The position numbers and the translations under genes are program-made. A stretch of DNA of 64,000 nucleotides, from assembly GCF_958295425.1 (NCBI RefSeq), contig NC_081141.1, forward strand, positions 19,313,180 through 19,377,179, written 5' to 3'. Below the pieces are notes generated by a model. That model did not search any database. It saw only the letters and a list, made by a program, of their open reading frames with translations, and was not told the DNA's origin. Within the stretch, counting starts at the first letter, position 1. Every line of letters begins with the position of its first letter. Source of the DNA: Solea solea. Taxonomy: Eukaryota > Chordata > Actinopteri > Pleuronectiformes > Soleidae. Of this stretch, positions 1-64,000 are shown in pieces.

Positions 1-2429
1 GCCAGAATAAGTACCAAAGATACAAGCACACTCTCACACATACAGGGGCCAAATGAAATTGTTTAGCTCAATTTCAGCTTTTTTTTCTGTCAGAAACATA
101 AAACAGTTCAAATGCAGGCATCTAATTTACTTTCATCCCACACCTTTGGGCAGGAAATCCATTTATGGAGAAAATAAATATGTGTGCTGTATATGTGCCA
201 TCCTCCTCCTCAACTTCAACTGGATGTTGGGCCCCACCCACATAGCCACATAATCCAAGGCGTTGAATCATATCATCCTTGTTTGTCTGCTGAAGGTGTG
301 GACGACTAAAAAACGTTCCTTCAGGTCCACCACAGTGGAAACAGAAGGCAACTGCACAGTAACACAATTAAAGATCAAGATCCACATTTCAAAACACGTG
401 TGTCACGAAAGACAATTGGTCTGTGACACAACAAAGATGAGCGCAAGTCAGGAAGGACAGACTATGGCTTAGTTCATACTTTCCAGGTCCAAGTGTCCAC
501 AGTTCTGAGCATGCATGAAGACAATCCGCCTCCTTAGCTGATGTCCACTAATCTACAGGTTTTTTTTTTTTACACTGATCAGTGCCCACACACTGATTCA
601 TTTGTAGCCATCATCACAGTATTAACACTGATTGTCATATTTTCGGATTTCACGTTACAGCAGTCTAAGGCGAGCTTTGCCAGTCCCTTTCTGTCTCTGT
701 CTGTGAAACATGTTGACAACAGGAAACATCTGTACACTTAGCTTCTTTAAAAACATTATTTTGTTCTTGTGAAGAGACATGACATCAGTGTGTATTTGAG
801 TTAAGGGCACACAAAACCATAACTGATCTCATGTGGTCACAGGAAAACCATCCAGGACACATTTTAATGTCAGGTGTAAACAGTCGTGCTTAGAGCTAAA
901 TCTACATGTGATTCACTGAGAATGGATATTAATACTAGATCTGAGCGGGGCCTCCTCCTCCTCCTTCTTCTTTTTCTTCTTCCTCCACACAGGGAATTGA
1001 ATGACGTCACCACAGCCCCCTCGTCCCTACGCCCCTGCTTCTATTTTCTTCTACAAATGCATACACACATATAGGCACCGGGGAAGGTGGTGGAGGTGTG
1101 GGGGAGCTCTGATTCCTGTATGACTCATCTTTGCTCCTGTCTGACGCAAGAGCATGACTGAGTCCCTACACAGTATACTCCCCACAGTCTCACACACACA
1201 CACTGTATTTTGCCTCCCACCACTCTGTACTCCTCCCCTGCTTGGCGGTTTCACTGCTGTCAGTCTGTGCTTGTGTGTTCCTGTGTTTATTTTCTTACTA
1301 ATTATCTTGTGCGATGTCTTCTCCACTGGCTGCCTCCTCTCCAACCTCGGCAGGTGTATTCCTCCCCTTTATCACTCTATTACTGATTCTCTCTTTTTGT
1401 GTATTTATCAGCGTCTTCTTTTCTGTCTCCCTGGCCTTCCTCTCCTACCTCCACCCTCTCTTTCTCTTTTCTCCCCTTCATATTTGCCATCTTTGACTCC
1501 CACACTCCCATCTCTCTTTTCCACCTCTCTCTCTTTCTCTCACACTGCTTTTAGACTACTAAATAGAAGTTCACTGATTACTTTTTCCTGAGAAACATTA
1601 GATACATCTACGAGCCTCACCACCACTGCCTTCGCCCGTTTCTATGACTACAGCCTCGGCGCTTAGCCTTTGTTGAGGAGAGGTGAAAGGAGGGAGGAGG
1701 AGGAGGGAGACTGCTGTGTGTCGTCACACAAATAGATAGTATAAAAAAGGCTTTTTTTTGTTGCATGTTTAATGGGACACCATATAATATTTGTTTTTAG
1801 AAATGAATCACATCAATCACACAAAGAGACCATGTGCTTAACTATACTCTATTGCATGACATCCCTTTCCAACTCCATAGTGATGTCCTGATGATTCATT
1901 TCAATGCTAGGATCTTTTTTTATAAGTCCAACCTTGTCTAAACGGGCTCTACCACACTTTCATAATATGGCATTTTGTTCATAGAACATAAAATAAGTGT
2001 TTTTTTTTTTCCATTGTACAGCTGCAGCTGTGCAGCACACACACACACACACGCTGGCCAATCTGTCATAGTCAGACTGACCAGTGATAGCAGTGGGAGG
2101 ATCCGTTGGTGGCCTATTAAAAACACCCATAAATTCTTAACTATCCTCGATCAGCAAACATTCAGCCCTCAGCAGGCAGTCAGACCCACACGGTCCCAAA
2201 ATGCCTGGAGATAGGCTAATCTCCGGCATAATATTCCCACCGTGTTTGCTGAAAGTACATCCATGCTTTGCTGATTTAATGTGGACACGCACAGACTAAA
2301 AATACAGGATTATAGAATTTTGGATTGAGTAAATGATTTACTATCTAAAATTATGTAGAGGCTGTTTTACATAGAACACCAAATCTATTGATTGTAATTC
2401 ACAATCTCGCATACCTCGTATTAAGGCTG

Positions 2430-2725
2430 ATATGATTCGCAATATCAGAGGCGATGGTAATTTTTACATCATTATTCTCATTTTCATTCGAAAAACATAT
2501 TTAAAATAGTTACTGTATGATTTGTGTGCAGATCTGTGAGAAACAAAGGTATTCTCTTCACTCTGTAGAATAAGGTGTGTATAGGTCAAGACGATAGTTC
2601 ATCTAAAATCATATTTTGACACACATTTTGGCTTTAACAAACATTGCACCTCCTGCGATTTGAAAATTGCAGTAGCCCATGCAATTGTGATTTCGATAAA
2701 ATTTCAAATGAATTGTTAAGCCCTT
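2430..2725 (-). repeat. Degenerate dispersed fish repeat
   Basis: In reverse complement the right end reads GGGCTTAACAATTCATTTG...ATCGAAATCACAATTGCATG...GCAATTTTCAAATCGCAGGA. A related start occurs at about 29937-29976 (GGGCTGAATAATTGATCGG). The family is not named. Confidence 0.4.
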
Positions 2726-3326
2726 TCAACCACCATCTCTTTTCCAAGAGACTGATAAAATTCCAACTAATTTCCTGATTGTTGGTCGTTGAGAGAGCAA
2801 CATGCATATCTGATGCAGCTTATAGTCTATTTCTGTGTTTTGTCTTTCTTTTTGTGAACTTAATTTCATTAACAAAACAAAGGTCAGTTAACATCCACCA
2901 TAATGGCTTAACTCACATGTATTATTTGGGGACCCAAGAAATATCCTTTGACTCATCTTTGGGCCCAGACAGTCTCTGGGAATGTCTGAATTAGTACATC
3001 ACTCCTATAGATTCTTGTACTCTATCTGAAATTTGCTCAAAATTACGATTTTTTTTCCATTTAGTGAGTGGCTGCTCCTTGGTTTTCTCTTTCGGGCCTC
3101 CTTGCCTGAGTGTTCTGTCAGTGTCATTCATGTCAGTTTGTCACAGTGGATGGGAAAAAGGGGCTGGACAAATGGGCAGTCACTATCAATCAGTCTGAAC
3201 GATTTATTAGAATTTGCCCTTTTGGAAAGGTGACAGATTACTGGGCAAAAGAAAAAAACACACTCAGCTGTCTCTTGTACCCCTGAGTTATCTTGACACT
3301 CACAGTAGAGCTGCTAAATGTTCCTG

Positions 3327-3353
3327 CACACACACACACACACACACACACAC
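3327..3353. repeat. CA microsatellite
   Basis: Uninterrupted CA dinucleotides in intron 18; a GT tract follows at 3425-3442. Confidence 0.95.
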
Positions 3354-4257
3354 TTATCTCCAGGGGTACTTTAGAAAGAGCTGTTAAGAAAGGAAATGTG
3401 GCTACATTTCTAAAAATGACAGAAGTGTGTGTGTGTGTGTGTTATATTACACTTCCTGCAGTGTGAATAGAGTTACTGTGGATTAAGTTCCCTATTGTCA
3501 GTAAAAATACAGCATCTTCTTATAGAGTTTATAAATTGTAATAGCGATATGACTGTAAATATTGTTTTTAATATTTTGTGAAACTTTACACATCATTGTG
3601 TTGAATTTTCGTCTTGTAATTTTAACGAGGAGCTTTCATCAAGGAAAGCGTATTAAAATGTGTCTGGTCTTGTCATGCAGCTGTCTCATTAGCCTGGACT
3701 CTGGTGAACAACAGACTGCTCAACAACAGCGAATTATACTGTTAAATAAATAAGAAAGAGAAAAAAAAACCCCGAATGAAATATTGGCTTTCAGTGGCGG
3801 AAAATACTGCAATGATAAACGGCTCTAATATTACACTTGCTATGACCTAAAATCACCCAAGAAAGCATCCAGCGCGTTCTTCCTCTTGTGAGTTCACGCC
3901 GTTGCATCTAGTATAGACGCGGAAGAGTGTCTTTGTGTTCAACCAGACACTTTCACAGGTGTCCTGGACATGCACACGACCAACATGTTCACATTTCTAA
4001 TGAATGTATCTGCTCTGTAATACCAGTACACACTTTTAATAGATTATACTAGTAATAATGACTATGTTAGGTAGTCAAAGTGGCAGTCACTGCAACTTAT
4101 CAGCGCAGTAATTACAGTGCTACTGGATGGAAGAACACCCAAATTGGTCATTGTATTTATGTAGAGTATTATTACAAATACAGTGTATGTTTAAAATTGT
4201 ACTTTGCAGTCATAGACCTGCAGTACCACAGCAAGGTTTCTTTGTGTATCTCTGTCA

Positions 4258-63757
<59,500 letters not shown>

Positions 63758-64000
63758 CTCGGGTGCCAACTTCAGCTACGAGGCTCGCTGAACAGCCCCG
63801 CGGCCCGGCCCAGGTTGGCTGGAGTCAGCCCCGGTTCGGCCAAACGAGGAGACGAGAAATGAAGGGAGGGAAAAAAATCCGATGCTCCGGTGGATAAAAG
63901 CAGCGGGGAAACTAGAAAACCATCGTTGGCACAAAAGACAAGCGAGGGAAAGGTGTGAAGGAGGAAAAATGATTAAAAAGAATCATGGAGCGCGTCCTCC
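63758..64000 (-). promoter_or_regulatory. ntrk2: ntrk2 5' leader / promoter-proximal region with an upstream ORF
   Basis: GC-rich stretch upstream of the start, in contrast to the AT-rich introns. On the minus strand an ATG at 63984-63986 opens a 24-codon reading frame closed by TAG at 63912-63914, wholly upstream of the main start. A second in-frame ATG is at 63921-63923. Whether it is transcribed as leader depends on the transcription start, which I cannot see. No TATA box was recognised. Confidence 0.5.

Noticed and set aside
122..367. Open frame of 81 codons on the minus strand
   Set aside because: No recognised domain, no matching splice context for ntrk2, and composition like surrounding intron; treated as chance.
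1154..1591. 145-codon plus-strand open frame
   Set aside because: CT-rich low-complexity sequence giving a Leu/Ser/Pro-rich translation with no family resemblance.

Overview
This is vertebrate DNA, almost certainly from a ray-finned (teleost) fish. It has long introns with GT/AG boundaries, abundant CA/TG and AT microsatellites, and dispersed repeats typical of fish: tRNA-derived SINEs, Tc1-like elements, short terminal-repeat elements and a truncated LINE. There are no bacterial-style operons.

The window is filled by one gene on the minus strand, the neurotrophin receptor tyrosine kinase TrkB (ntrk2; which teleost paralogue, a or b, cannot be decided here). I could place 18 coding exons whose phases join without a break into 2,103 nt, or 701 codons. 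They run from the initiator ATG at 63757 to the kinase activation loop, ending at 4366. The last part of the kinase domain and the C-terminal PLC-gamma docking tail are not present and should lie left of position 1, so the gene is cut by the window edge.

Layout from right to left, in transcript order: 5' leader (63758-64000) and signal peptide/LRR-N exon (63.5 kb); three LRR exons (60.4, 57.9, 57.6 kb); LRR-C exon (56.6 kb); a 7-kb intron; a cluster of Ig-domain exons (49.6-48.2 kb); a 21-nt and a 12-nt microexon and a 38-nt exon for the extracellular stalk (48.1-46.9 kb); transmembrane exon (46.7 kb); a 27.5-kb intron; juxtamembrane exon with the NPQY Shc/FRS2 site (19.0 kb); ATP-loop exon (11.7 kb); three further kinase exons (5.6-4.4 kb).

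The non-coding DNA holds at least seven copies of one tRNA-derived SINE-like family, another tRNA-headed SINE pair, a Tc1 remnant with intact 34-bp inverted ends, a 5'-truncated LINE flanked by an 18-bp target duplication, several unnamed repeated elements and many simple repeats. I found no second protein-coding gene, structural RNA gene or CRISPR array, and no wholly new biological system. The most interesting signal is the LRR-C exon. It is sandwiched between complementary UG and CA tracts directly at its splice sites, a setting known from CFTR exon 9 to weaken exon inclusion. The tryptophan tract in the signal peptide and the two phase-matched microexons in the receptor stalk are also worth a look.
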